Shown here: positions 43,202 through 51,394 of the stretch, piece by piece
Layout of the letters: each line of letters opens with the position of its first letter
How positions within the stretch are numbered: position 1 is the stretch's first letter
NCBI GenBank assembly: GCA_017620235.1
Contig: JAFZQT010000133.1
Coordinates: 1 to 53,120, forward strand
Direction of reading: 5' to 3'
DNA: 53,120 nucleotides
Source: Butyrivibrio sp.
Lineage (GTDB): Bacteria > Bacillota > Clostridia > Lachnospirales > Lachnospiraceae
The notes under the pieces: generated by a model
Databases searched by the model: none
What the model was told of the DNA's origin: nothing
The model's input: only the letters and a program-made list of their open reading frames with translations
Translations under genes and position numbers: made by a program

Positions 43202-45829
43202 TCAAACCTCTGCCAATCTCAGTCTTTCGATGACAGTTTCCTTCATAGCTCTCTTGTACACAATATAAGGAATAATCAGCATTACAAGACTCATAAACGG
43301 AATAACTGCGACAATGGGTAAAAGCGTAAACTTATACGAAAAGAACCACAATTCTTCCTCCAAAGGTCTTATCATCGCTACAGAAGCAATCCCGCTCAGT
43401 ATAAGTCCAAGTATCAAAGACAATGCTCCATAGATCACTCCTTCTATACATACGCTTTTTTTCTGAATATCCTTGGTCATCCCGACCGCTTCAAGCATCG
43501 CCAGTTCCAGTCTTCTTGATATTATCGAAGTGACAAAGGTGTTTATGAAGTTAAGGATTCCGATAAGCGCAAGTATCGTTGTCAGTAATCCTCCGACTGT
43601 TTTAAACAATCTTGTCATAGATTCAAACTCTTTTCTAATTACAGCTCTTGATGAATACGTCAGGGACGGTTCAACATTTTGGGTATAGTTTTGCATCCAT
43701 TCTTCTATCACAGGCTCAGCCTCATCCGTGGTATCAAAAAGAGTTCTCATAGGAGATCTGTCTCCAAAGAAATCAAGGAACTCTTCTGAGGGAAGCACAT
43801 ATGCCACATCCATATCCACGTAATACTGTATTCTCATGGCTTGCGGAATATTAGCAGTTGCCATAACCTCATATTCACGGACTTCGCCATTGTTATTGTT
43901 TACCCGGATTGTCTCTCCCGGAAGAAAATAAGGAAAATAACCACCTATATTATCGTTGCCATTATCATATTCGTTTACAATAATGTATTTCCCTGTTCTG
44001 AACTTTTCTTCATCATATTCCCCATGGATAAATTGCAGATTACGGATAGCATAGTCGTCCATTCCATATATCTTCGCAATTGTAGCACCATCCATCGACA
44101 TCTTACCGGACTCATCACTGACAGAAAGCATATCCCTCATCCATGAATCTACCATATCATTTTCCAGAAGCCGCTCACTGAATCTTTTATAATCCCTGTC
44201 ATTAAATTCCTGATAGCTGTACTGCTCGGCATATATATTTCCTTTATCAAGGATTCCCTCTTGCTTTTGCAGCTCTGATAGGAATGTAGCAGTAATACCG
44301 TCATAAATTTTTTCAGCAACCGCTAGATTATCTGTAGTCGCATCAGTTACGGAAAAGTCCGTATTTATTAAATGCTCTACATATTTGTTTTCATCAAAAC
44401 CTATAAGCATGGTGTATACAATGCTAAGTACCGTCAAAGAAAGAGCTAAAGACAGCACCACAAAAAAGCATCTCTTCTTTTCTCTGAAAACATTTCTGAA
44501 CGCAAAACGTGTAGCATTAAAAGTTCCCGATCTCTTTGGACTCTTTTTGCTAAATCCGGCATTTTCCGAGTAATGGACCGCTTCGATCGGAGACGCCTTT
44601 GAAGCCATACTTGCTGCTCTTCTAACCGAGAAACGCACTGTGATATAAGAAAAGATCGCAGAAAACAAAAGTATCCAAACATTTACAACAACTTTGGAAT
44701 TTACATTTTCGGAAAAAATCATGTTTCCCATAAAAAACGGAAGAAGCATACTTCCTGCGATCACTCCGCCTATAATTCCTACAACAATTCCTGGTACGGA
44801 ATGGTATATCGCCTGCCATTTCACAATTCTTTTAAGCTGTTTACCGCTTGTGCCAACTGTTTTTAACAGCCCGTACGAGCGAATGTCCGTGTAGACATTG
44901 ATTCTATATATGTTATTGATGATAAGATAGCCAGATAAAAAGATTGTAAGTAGCATCGCAACAACAAATGCAACTGTGCCAAGATTCATGGCTGAACCCA
45001 CACTTCCCCAGTTAATACCCGTTTGTGTATTTGCAGGAAGCCCGTCTCTTTCTATTGCCTTATCAATCTGATATTGGAAAAATAACGGGAAGTAGAAATC
45101 AACCTCGGCATCAATCCTTCCGTAAATATCTTCATAACTCTTTGGTTCGCTATTTTCATAGTAAGATTCCACCGGAGTAGGAGCGAACTTTTCCTGAAAT
45201 TCTTTTGACACCACTATCATTTGAGCCATAGAGACGAGGTCTCCGGTATGCACTCCCACTACAACGAAGTCTTTGGTCTCCGCTTCGTTTTTTCCTTCAA
45301 TTTTGAGAGAAAGATTTTTTCCCAAAAGATTCTCATAGTCTTCTTTGGAATCAGCCTTCATGCCAAAAGCCTGTAAAACCAGGCTGCTCACTGAAATTTC
45401 ATTTTCCTTTTCGGGAAGGCGCCCTGCTTCCGGATAACAGAAGCTTGTTTTTGCACTAACTTCGTCGTAGTAATCAATCTCAGCACTCAGTTTGCTTAGC
45501 TCGTCGTTTACCGCATATCCGACATGTATAGATTCAGAAACACTCTTAAGCTTCTTGTCCGAAGCAAGACGATCATACTCTTCTTCAGTAAGATACTTTA
45601 CCCCCGCGTTACAAGACGATCCGATCTGTCTGTTCGTGGAATCCTGTATTTTTGCTATGATGCTCCCGCTAAGGGTAAAAAGTGTCGCGAACATAAACGT
45701 ACACAGCGCGATTGAAAGAATCACCACAAGGCTTTTTCCAGGATTCGCCCTAACGGTTTTATAAGCAAGATTGCGGATCACTTTTCCGTTTTTGACCCTA
45801 GGTCCGTTTACTCTTTTTTCTTTTTCCAT
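43202..45829 (-). CDS. FtsX/MacB-family ABC transporter permease
   Basis: This is a large permease of 875 residues with ten helices expected. An N-terminal helix (about 28-50) is followed by an extracytoplasmic domain, a first FtsX block of three helices (about 280-410; IYRINVYTDIRSYGLLKTVG), a linker, a further helix near 450 and a second extracytoplasmic domain. A second FtsX block follows (about 735-865; SRRLELAMLEAVGMTKDIQ). The layout is that of peptide-resistance and envelope-stress permeases. The ATG at 45829 lies two bases after the ATPase stop, with AGAGG upstream. The two-component genes at 47885-49457 probably control or sense through this transporter. Confidence 0.92.
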   Translation of the reverse strand: MEKEKRVNGPRVKNGKVIRNLAYKTVRANPGKSLVVILSIALCTFMFATLFTLSGSIIAKIQDSTNRQIGSSCNAGVKYLTEEEYDRLASDKKLKSVSESIHVGYAVNDELSKLSAEIDYYDEVSAKTSFCYPEAGRLPEKENEISVSSLVLQAFGMKADSKEDYENLLGKNLSLKIEGKNEAETKDFVVVGVHTGDLVSMAQMIVVSKEFQEKFAPTPVESYYENSEPKSYEDIYGRIDAEVDFYFPLFFQYQIDKAIERDGLPANTQTGINWGSVGSAMNLGTVAFVVAMLLTIFLSGYLIINNIYRINVYTDIRSYGLLKTVGTSGKQLKRIVKWQAIYHSVPGIVVGIIGGVIAGSMLLPFFMGNMIFSENVNSKVVVNVWILLFSAIFSYITVRFSVRRAASMASKASPIEAVHYSENAGFSKKSPKRSGTFNATRFAFRNVFREKKRCFFVVLSLALSLTVLSIVYTMLIGFDENKYVEHLINTDFSVTDATTDNLAVAEKIYDGITATFLSELQKQEGILDKGNIYAEQYSYQEFNDRDYKRFSERLLENDMVDSWMRDMLSVSDESGKMSMDGATIAKIYGMDDYAIRNLQFIHGEYDEEKFRTGKYIIVNEYDNGNDNIGGYFPYFLPGETIRVNNNNGEVREYEVMATANIPQAMRIQYYVDMDVAYVLPSEEFLDFFGDRSPMRTLFDTTDEAEPVIEEWMQNYTQNVEPSLTYSSRAVIRKEFESMTRLFKTVGGLLTTILALIGILNFINTFVTSIISRRLELAMLEAVGMTKDIQKKSVCIEGVIYGALSLILGLILSGIASVAMIRPLEEELWFFSYKFTLLPIVAVIPFMSLVMLIIPYIVYKRAMKETVIERLRLAEV

Positions 45830-45831
45830 GC

Positions 45832-46506
45832 TCACACCTCTTTGCCCGCGATAAGACCGTCTTCAATCCTGATGATCCTGTCCGCCATCTGTGCGATTTC
45901 TTCGTTGTGGGTGATAACAATGATAGTCTGCGAAAAGCGCTCACTCATCACCTTCAGAAGTCCCATAACGTCCTGACTTGTCTTGGAATCGAGATTCCCC
46001 GTAGGCTCATCGGCCAAAATGACCTGTGGTGCGGATGAAAGCGCTCTCGCAATTGCAACTCGTTGCTGCTGCCCGCCGGAAAGCTGATTTGGATAGGAAT
46101 TTCTTTTATCCGACAATCCAAGGGTATCAATGATATTATCGACAAACTCTTTATCCGGCGTATTCCCGTCGAGTTCTATGGGAAGTACGATGTTCTCGTA
46201 AACCGAGAGAACGGGAACGAGGTTAAAAGACTGGAAGACAAATCCTATCTTCCTTCTCCTGAATATAGTGAGTTCTTCATCTTTCAATGTAAAAATGTCT
46301 TTTCCGTCAATCGAGACTGTTCCCGAGGTCGGACGATCCAGCCCTCCGAGCATATGTAAAAGAGTTGATTTGCCGCTTCCCGATGTTCCGACGATCGCGA
46401 TAAACTCACCTTTTTCAACGGATAGGCTCACACCTTTAAGCGCTTCAACCGCCGTATCGCCGCTTCCGTATGTTTTCTTTAAGTCTGTTACATGTAATAT
46501 CTGCAT
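45832..46506 (-). CDS. LolD/MacB-type ABC transporter ATPase
   Basis: This ATPase of 224 residues has Walker A GTSGSGKST (about 37-45), LSGGQQQRVAIARAL (about 138-152), Walker B VILADEPTGNLD and switch His in VITHNEE. The sequence type is that of MacB/LolD/BceA proteins that work with FtsX-domain permeases by mechanotransmission. The ATG at 46506 (AGGAG upstream) is preferred to a GTG. It directly precedes the permease gene and lies 31 bases after the ABC-2-like membrane gene. Confidence 0.94.
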   Translation of the reverse strand: MQILHVTDLKKTYGSGDTAVEALKGVSLSVEKGEFIAIVGTSGSGKSTLLHMLGGLDRPTSGTVSIDGKDIFTLKDEELTIFRRRKIGFVFQSFNLVPVLSVYENIVLPIELDGNTPDKEFVDNIIDTLGLSDKRNSYPNQLSGGQQQRVAIARALSSAPQVILADEPTGNLDSKTSQDVMGLLKVMSERFSQTIIVITHNEEIAQMADRIIRIEDGLIAGKEV

Positions 46507-46537
46507 TTTTAACTCCTTTTCCACTTTATTGGAATGT

Positions 46538-47698
46538 CTAATGTCTTTTTTGATAAATAAAATATCCGCTCAGGATAAACACAACGGATAGCGTTATATA
46601 CAAGATAGGGGCAGTTTGTAACGCCGTCAGATAAAAGCCATTCCACCCTATCAGTCTGTATTCATAAAGCGCCGGTTCAGATATCATATTCACAGGCGAT
46701 AGCAGGCATGAAAGCTGGGAAAGCAACCTATTGCTGTATGATAATTGACCGGAGCTTACGAACAATACCAGAAAGCAACCAAAAACAGCCCCTGCCGCTG
46801 CCAAAGAGTTTTTGAACCAAGCCGACAAAAAGCACGTAACCGCAGTTAACAACATGCTCGTTGCCATGGATATAATTAACTGCCAAACAATAAACTGTCC
46901 TATTGTCATGGAATATGGTGTCAGAGGGAAAAGATCTTGTATCACAGCGTCCCATCCAGCCATTCCCCATCGGATACAATATGTCGATATGGCCGCTATC
47001 ATTAAAATCATATTGAGAAAAAAAGTAAAGATGGTGGCGGCAACTATCTTAGCCCAATAGGTATCACGCCATCCTCTGATAGCACATCTGATAAGCGGAT
47101 CGGTTTTATCTTTTACTTCTCCGGCAAAAATCTGACTCAGCAGTAAAACAGTCACAAACAGCATTACTATCGGAACTGCTACCATAATGTGATAAAGCCC
47201 CTCTATCTCATTTGTATAATTCCAAATAAACGGCTTACTTACAGTGTCTTCCTGCTTCTCCCAGTACTCTTTTTCTCCGGATGAAAGATTCATCAAGTTC
47301 ATCTTTTCGCATATAGCGTTTTCTCTTTCTTGATAAACCAATTCCGCATCATACTCGGTAAGCGGCTTACCATAATCAACAGCTTGCCTTAGCCACCCCG
47401 TAAGCCCCATATATGTACAATTTGTTTCATTGAAACACTCATACGGCTGCCCAAGTTTGTATGCTGCTTCCGCCGTCTCTGCGATCAGAGCATCATCTAT
47501 CTGTCTTCCGTCAATTGAATGTTGAAGAGGTCGTGTCTTTATATCAAAATCATCCATTTGTCCTATCTGAGAAAGCACTTGCATGATCAAATAAGTTGCA
47601 AGAACAACGAGCAAGATTTGTGTAGAACGAAGCATCAGAATTTTTCTGAACTCGTAAAAAAGAAGTGTGCCAAATTGCCTGCTTTTATGTAGTTTCAT
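46538..47698 (-). CDS. ABC-2-type membrane protein
   Basis: This 386-residue membrane protein has one N-terminal helix (about 22-40), an external region of about 120 residues, and then five or six helices from about 165 to the end. This is the pattern of ABC-2 permeases of the bacteriocin-immunity or Na-export type (VAVPIVMLFVTVLLLSQIFAGEVKDKTDPLIRCA is typical of the second-helix region). The ATG at 47698 has GGGGGAG upstream. It lies upstream of the ATPase and FtsX-type permease, so it may share the ATPase or be an accessory. A terminator separates it from the kinase gene. Confidence 0.82.
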   Translation of the reverse strand: MKLHKSRQFGTLLFYEFRKILMLRSTQILLVVLATYLIMQVLSQIGQMDDFDIKTRPLQHSIDGRQIDDALIAETAEAAYKLGQPYECFNETNCTYMGLTGWLRQAVDYGKPLTEYDAELVYQERENAICEKMNLMNLSSGEKEYWEKQEDTVSKPFIWNYTNEIEGLYHIMVAVPIVMLFVTVLLLSQIFAGEVKDKTDPLIRCAIRGWRDTYWAKIVAATIFTFFLNMILMIAAISTYCIRWGMAGWDAVIQDLFPLTPYSMTIGQFIVWQLIISMATSMLLTAVTCFLSAWFKNSLAAAGAVFGCFLVLFVSSGQLSYSNRLLSQLSCLLSPVNMISEPALYEYRLIGWNGFYLTALQTAPILYITLSVVFILSGYFIYQKRH

Positions 47699-47842
47699 TG
47701 TTTTTCTCCCCCAACGAGCTGTCTGAATTATGATGTATTTCACTGCAAACAATTATCACACACGATTCTTTCCAGAATCTTTCCGTGCAGTATTCAATTC
47801 TTACAGTTCTGACATAATTGCTTGATGAAATATGCGTTTGGG

Positions 47843-47881
47843 AAAAAATATAGGGAAACGCTGAATAAAACAGCATTTCCC
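47843..47881 (-). terminator. Terminator of the two-component operon
   Basis: GGGAAACGCTG (47853-47863) and CAGCATTTCCC (47871-47881) form an 11-bp stem with one G-U pair on the minus strand. TATATTTTTT follows. It lies four bases after the kinase stop, so the ABC genes need their own promoter or read-through. Confidence 0.85.
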
Positions 47882-47884
47882 CAA

Positions 47885-48787
47885 TTACTTCTTTGGTAAA
47901 AATACAGAAAACGTAGAGCCGGCTTCCGGTTTAGAAGTTAGTTTTATGTAACCACCCTCTTCTGAGATTATCTCCCGCGCAAGGTGCAGACCGATTCCTA
48001 CACCCTCTTTTTGCTTAACGGCGTTACCACGATAGAAGCGCTTGAAGACTTTTGCATGCTCTTCTTCGGGGATTCCGATTCCGGTATCTTTGATATCTAT
48101 CCGAATAAACATTTCATACGGAACAACACTTACCTTGATGCTGCCCTTATCGGTGTATTTGACTGCGTTATCAACTATGTTTGCGATTGCCTCATGTGTC
48201 CACTTTTCATCGATCACAGCTTTTGCATCGGTCTTGTCGGCTTTGAGTTCCAAGCCCTTAGCCTCTGCTTTTTCCTTAAACTGATGGACAATTCCATTGA
48301 TCATTGGTTCCAGAGGTGTTTCTTTTGGTTCCAAAGCAAGAATCCCGTTCTCAAGCCTGGACAGCTTAACGAGGCTGTCTATAAGAAACCTGAGTTTCTC
48401 TGCCTGCTCATGGATTGCCTTTGCATTAGATTGGTCAATATCCGAAAGCTCTGCGTTTTCCAATAATTCACTATACAGTATCAGATTTGCAATGGGAGTC
48501 TTGGTCTGATGCGATATATCAGAAATCAGCGACTTTATCTTGTCGCGCTCATTTTCTATGTTTTTCGCCGATAAAGATGAAGAGCTCAAGAAGCCTGAAA
48601 GTTCCGCTTCAAGTTTAGATAACCTTCCCTCATCAAAGCTCTCCGAAGAAAAATTGCCGTTCATCGCAGCCCTAAGCATTTTTTCTATAGAATCAATGAT
48701 CCTTTCAGTGCGTATTCTTTCGGTAACTGCGATGATACACGCTGTCAGGATCAAAACGATGCCAATAATTAGTATTATATTATCCAT
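47885..48787 (-). CDS. Sensor histidine kinase, single membrane helix
   Basis: This 300-residue kinase has one N-terminal helix (about 4-21) and no extracellular sensor domain. A coiled linker leads to a HisKA domain with H93 in ISDISHQTKTP, then an ATPase domain with VDNAVKYT, DTGIGIPEE, FYRGNAVKQKEGVGIGLHLA and GSTFSVFLP. Kinases lacking a sensor domain often read the state of a neighbouring ABC transporter, which fits the ABC genes downstream. The ATG overlaps the regulator gene by eight bases. Confidence 0.93.
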   Translation of the reverse strand: MDNIILIIGIVLILTACIIAVTERIRTERIIDSIEKMLRAAMNGNFSSESFDEGRLSKLEAELSGFLSSSSLSAKNIENERDKIKSLISDISHQTKTPIANLILYSELLENAELSDIDQSNAKAIHEQAEKLRFLIDSLVKLSRLENGILALEPKETPLEPMINGIVHQFKEKAEAKGLELKADKTDAKAVIDEKWTHEAIANIVDNAVKYTDKGSIKVSVVPYEMFIRIDIKDTGIGIPEEEHAKVFKRFYRGNAVKQKEGVGIGLHLAREIISEEGGYIKLTSKPEAGSTFSVFLPKK

Positions 48788-49457
48788 TCTGTTTCACCCA
48801 ACTGTAGCCGATTCCGTATATTGTCTTAATCTTATCCTGTGCCGAAAGCTTGTCCCTGAGCCTTTTTACGGTAACAGACAGAGTGTTCTCGTCAACATAT
48901 TCCGCATCACCTGTCCATAGTCTGTCTATCAGAACTTCTCTTTTCACAGTCATGCCCGCATTGTCGGTAAGGATTCTCAAAAGCCTTTGTTCTGTCTTGG
49001 ACAGCTCTACTATCTGCGAATTTGCAGAAAAGATCATGTTCTTATAGTCAAAGACAAATGTTTCATCCACATATTTGCCATTATCATCAATTGGCTGAGC
49101 TTTTCTAAGCTGTGTATTCACCCTTGCGCGCAGCACTGCGAGCGAAAACGGCTTTGTTATATAATCATCGGCGCCCTGCTCAAGGCCTGTAACAATATCT
49201 TTGTCCGTATCATTTGCGGTAAGAAGGATAACAGGAAGTTTCGGACTGCTACACTTGATTTCTTTAAGCAGATCAAGACCGCTCCCGTCCGGAAGATTTA
49301 TATCCAATATCACGAGCGTGACCATCCCAAGCGCCAGCTGCTCACGTGCTCCTTGGATACTTTCGCATGACACTATCTGCCTGTCTATTTCTTTCAACGC
49401 CTGACACAATCCGCTGTTAAGTGTAGAGTCATCTTCGACGATCAAAATCTGTTCCAA
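48780..49457 (-). CDS. OmpR-family response regulator, TTG start
   Basis: This 225-residue regulator has a receiver domain (E8-D9-D10, phospho-acceptor D52 in LDINLPDG, Lys in YITKPFSL near 101) and a winged-helix output domain from about 128 (TEQRLLRILTDNAG, LWTGD, VTVKRLRDKLS). The start is TTG at 49457, with AAGGGAG seven bases upstream. It is first in the operon and divergent from the lipoprotein at 49573. It probably regulates the ABC genes 43202-47698. Confidence 0.93.
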   Translation of the reverse strand: MEQILIVEDDSTLNSGLCQALKEIDRQIVSCESIQGAREQLALGMVTLVILDINLPDGSGLDLLKEIKCSSPKLPVILLTANDTDKDIVTGLEQGADDYITKPFSLAVLRARVNTQLRKAQPIDDNGKYVDETFVFDYKNMIFSANSQIVELSKTEQRLLRILTDNAGMTVKREVLIDRLWTGDAEYVDENTLSVTVKRLRDKLSAQDKIKTIYGIGYSWVKQNG

Positions 49458-49572
49458 ACTTTTTCTCCCTTGAGATGTTTATTTATAAAACATTTTGATT
49501 GAATGAACTTCAAAGAATAGATTATCATATGTGTATGGCATATTTCTACGCCGACTACGAGGAGATGTTTGT

Positions 49573-50028
49573 ATGAAGATGAAAATGCTTTTGCCGATAT
49601 TGGCGTTAAGTATACTTGTTGTGGGATGTGAAAAGAAAAATGATGTTGAGATAACCGGTGCGCCGTCTGCGGTAGAAGCTCAATCAGCGTCAGAGGAGGA
49701 AAGCACTTTGGGAGATTCAAGTGAATCCGGCGCCAAGGTGCTTACCGATGAGCAGGCGCGTGATGCGGTGTGGAAGTATATCTGTACTGAGGAAAATCCG
49801 AGTCTGGAAGAGTATGACGGAGAGGCTTCCGTTTATTGTTGTGTCAGCTCTGAGGAAGGTGCAGATGAAATTAGGATCGATTTTAGATCATACACAGGTT
49901 CGCACGAGTATTTTTACATCGATCGTTCCACGGGAGATACGCATTCTACGCAGTATGTTCCCGGAATAATTGATGAAGAAGAGGACACGGGCTTATCCAT
50001 AAACATGTGGGATTATGTAGAAAAATAG
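49573..50028 (+). CDS. Small lipoprotein of unknown function
   Basis: This 151-residue lipoprotein has lipobox VVGC (Cys19). The ATG at 49573 is preceded by GAGGAG at eight bases and starts the signal peptide, so upstream in-frame starts are rejected. After an acidic Ser-rich spacer comes a domain of about 95 residues (LTDEQARDAVWKYICTEENP, EIRIDFRSYTGSHEYFYIDRSTGDTH), which resembles small PepSY-like or YpeB-like repeats. The family is not certain. It is divergent from the response regulator gene and may belong to its regulon (inference). Confidence 0.78.
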   Translation: MKMKMLLPILALSILVVGCEKKNDVEITGAPSAVEAQSASEEESTLGDSSESGAKVLTDEQARDAVWKYICTEENPSLEEYDGEASVYCCVSSEEGADEIRIDFRSYTGSHEYFYIDRSTGDTHSTQYVPGIIDEEEDTGLSINMWDYVEK

Positions 50029-50122
50029 GTAAGGATAAAGGGGCTGTCACACTCCAGGTGGTTTATTTGTCATACCCTAAACTCTTTTTCTATCCGCTAC
50101 CTCTCTGTTTCAAACTCATGCC

Positions 50123-50815
50123 TTAGTAGCTACACTCCGTAGTAGAGCCTTCGCGAAATTTATAAGCATATATAGTGAAATTATCTTTTGAAGTTTTTTC
50201 CAATCTCTTATAACTCTCCTTATCAACCTTAAGATAATCACTATAATTTTGTAGCTCACCCAGACTCGGATAGCTAAGAAGAATATAGATAATCCTATTA
50301 TTTTCCTTATCAACAAGCGCGTATTCGTAACCGCCGCAATATCCATCGCTTGTTATATATGCCGGATAATTATACATAGTATCGTCATATTTGATTTCTT
50401 GTATTTTATGCTCTTCTTTACCACGCCAGACGTCCTTCAGATCATAACTTATACCTGAAATGCGTTCCACTTCTTCAGAAAAATCAGCTTCTTCGTAGCA
50501 CGCCTCAAGTATTATATATCCATAAGAACTAATCATATCTGATTTAATATTCGAAATAAAATCTCCCTTTGTAACTTTTGAAAGACTGTCCGGAAAAATC
50601 AAAAATACTGAATCCATATCAGCATAATTATCTTTTACAATTTGGGATTTATCATAATTCTCAATACCCGTTGTCTCTTCATGGGGTTTTATAGAATCAG
50701 CTACTGCGATTCCACCAACCATCAATGCCGCAATGATGAATCTAACACTTATCACGATAAGTACAATAGCTATCACTATTTTCCACTTAGATAATCTTAT
50801 TTTCTTTAAATCCAT
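50123..50815 (-). CDS. Membrane-anchored protein of unknown function
   Basis: I do not recognise the family of this 230-residue protein. It has one N-terminal helix (about 12-40) and a C-terminal extracytoplasmic domain with blocks such as VFLIFPDSLSKVTKGDFISNI, YYNYPAYIT-like strands and YALVDKENNRIIYILLSYPS. The positive residues before the helix place the C-terminal part outside. GGAG precedes the ATG and overlaps the end of the small gene at 50819, so the two are coupled. It converges with the lipoprotein at 49573-50028; the 94 bases between them show no clear terminator. Confidence 0.72.
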   Translation of the reverse strand: MDLKKIRLSKWKIVIAIVLIVISVRFIIAALMVGGIAVADSIKPHEETTGIENYDKSQIVKDNYADMDSVFLIFPDSLSKVTKGDFISNIKSDMISSYGYIILEACYEEADFSEEVERISGISYDLKDVWRGKEEHKIQEIKYDDTMYNYPAYITSDGYCGGYEYALVDKENNRIIYILLSYPSLGELQNYSDYLKVDKESYKRLEKTSKDNFTIYAYKFREGSTTECSY

Positions 50816-50818
50816 GGA

Positions 50819-50998
50819 TTACTCCTTTTCCTTATGGTACTCTCTCCAGAGATTTGCGAACGCTACCCCTGTCACACCTCCAATGAATCCACTTATCTTG
50901 CTATCTATGTGTAATATATTGCAGATAGAAATAAGGACTAATATTACAATCAAAAAACACCCCAGAATAGTAAAATATCTTTTTTGTTCTTCATACAC
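50819..50998 (-). CDS. Small two-helix membrane protein, start uncertain
   Basis: The protein has 59 residues if it starts at the GTG at 50998, or 67 to 81 if ATG codons at 51022 or 51061 are used. None has a well-spaced ribosome site: AAGGGAG lies only one base before the GTG. The recognisable part is YFTILGCFLIVILVLISICN, then a second hydrophobic stretch ISGFIGGVTGVAFANLW and a charged end. It stands between a truncated regulator gene and the membrane protein at 50123. Function is unknown. Confidence 0.5.
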   Translation of the reverse strand: MYEEQKRYFTILGCFLIVILVLISICNILHIDSKISGFIGGVTGVAFANLWREYHKEKE

Positions 50999-51016
50999 GC
51001 TCCCTTCGTTGTTAAA

Positions 51017-51044
51017 TATCATAAGAAAGCATTTTCTTATGATA
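51017..51044. promoter_or_regulatory. 12-bp perfect palindrome
   Basis: TATCATAAGAAA (51017-51028) and TTTCTTATGATA (51033-51044) form a perfect stem with a four-base loop. It overlaps the end of the truncated regulator frame and precedes the small membrane gene. It may be an operator or a leader hairpin. Confidence 0.55.
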
Positions 51045-51132
51045 CAAAAAAGGAGTTGCATAAACCGATTATTTCATCGTGCAACTCTTTATCATCATCA
51101 CAGATTGCAATATTGAATGTACCTATATTCAT
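51037..51132 (-). pseudogene. Truncated LytTR-type response regulator
   Basis: A 31-codon frame begins with ATG at 51132, with GGGG eight bases upstream. It reads NIAICDDDKELHDEIIGLCN near its start, the N terminus typical of AgrA/LytTR receiver domains, with the DDD acidic cluster. It stops with TAA in the palindrome at 51017-51044, after the first helix. No continuation of the receiver was found downstream. It is probably a deletion remnant. A hairpin GAGTTGCA/TGCAACTC followed by six T (minus strand) lies inside it and could stop transcription. Confidence 0.65.
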
Positions 51133-51267
51133 CTCATAAGCCCCTATAATCAAGTAAATAGCTACATACACAAAAAATTATAACATATACCATCGTACTA
51201 TTGCATAATAATTCACACTTATACATTCTATAACACCGCAAAAGTGTTTATACGGCATTTTCTGTAT

Positions 51268-51346
51268 ATAAATCGCCAAAAGTGATTATAAAAAGAAAAC
51301 TTTGGCGATTTATAGAGCAATATGAGTGCATAAATCGCCAAAGTTT
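51268..51346. repeat. Three alternating TTTGGCGATTTAT motifs, with terminator
   Basis: ATAAATCGCCAAA occurs at 51268-51280 and, extended to ATAAATCGCCAAAGTTT, at 51330-51346. The inverse AAACTTTGGCGATTTAT lies at 51297-51313. The middle copy can pair with either neighbour, 17 bp perfectly with the right one and 13 bp with the left one. On the minus strand the right-hand hairpin is followed by TTTTCTTTTT and lies 49 bases after the exporter stop, so it works as its terminator. The rest of the 51133-51394 gap is AT-rich without other features. Confidence 0.85.
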
Positions 51347-51394
51347 ATTTTTCAAGTAACCTTAACCTCTATTCAATTCGACCTTCAATTCACT

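Noticed and set aside
51045-51100. GAGTTGCA/TGCAACTC hairpin followed by T on the minus strand as a true terminator.
   Set aside because: The stem is only eight bp with a large loop and it lies inside the truncated regulator frame. It is mentioned there but not called separately.
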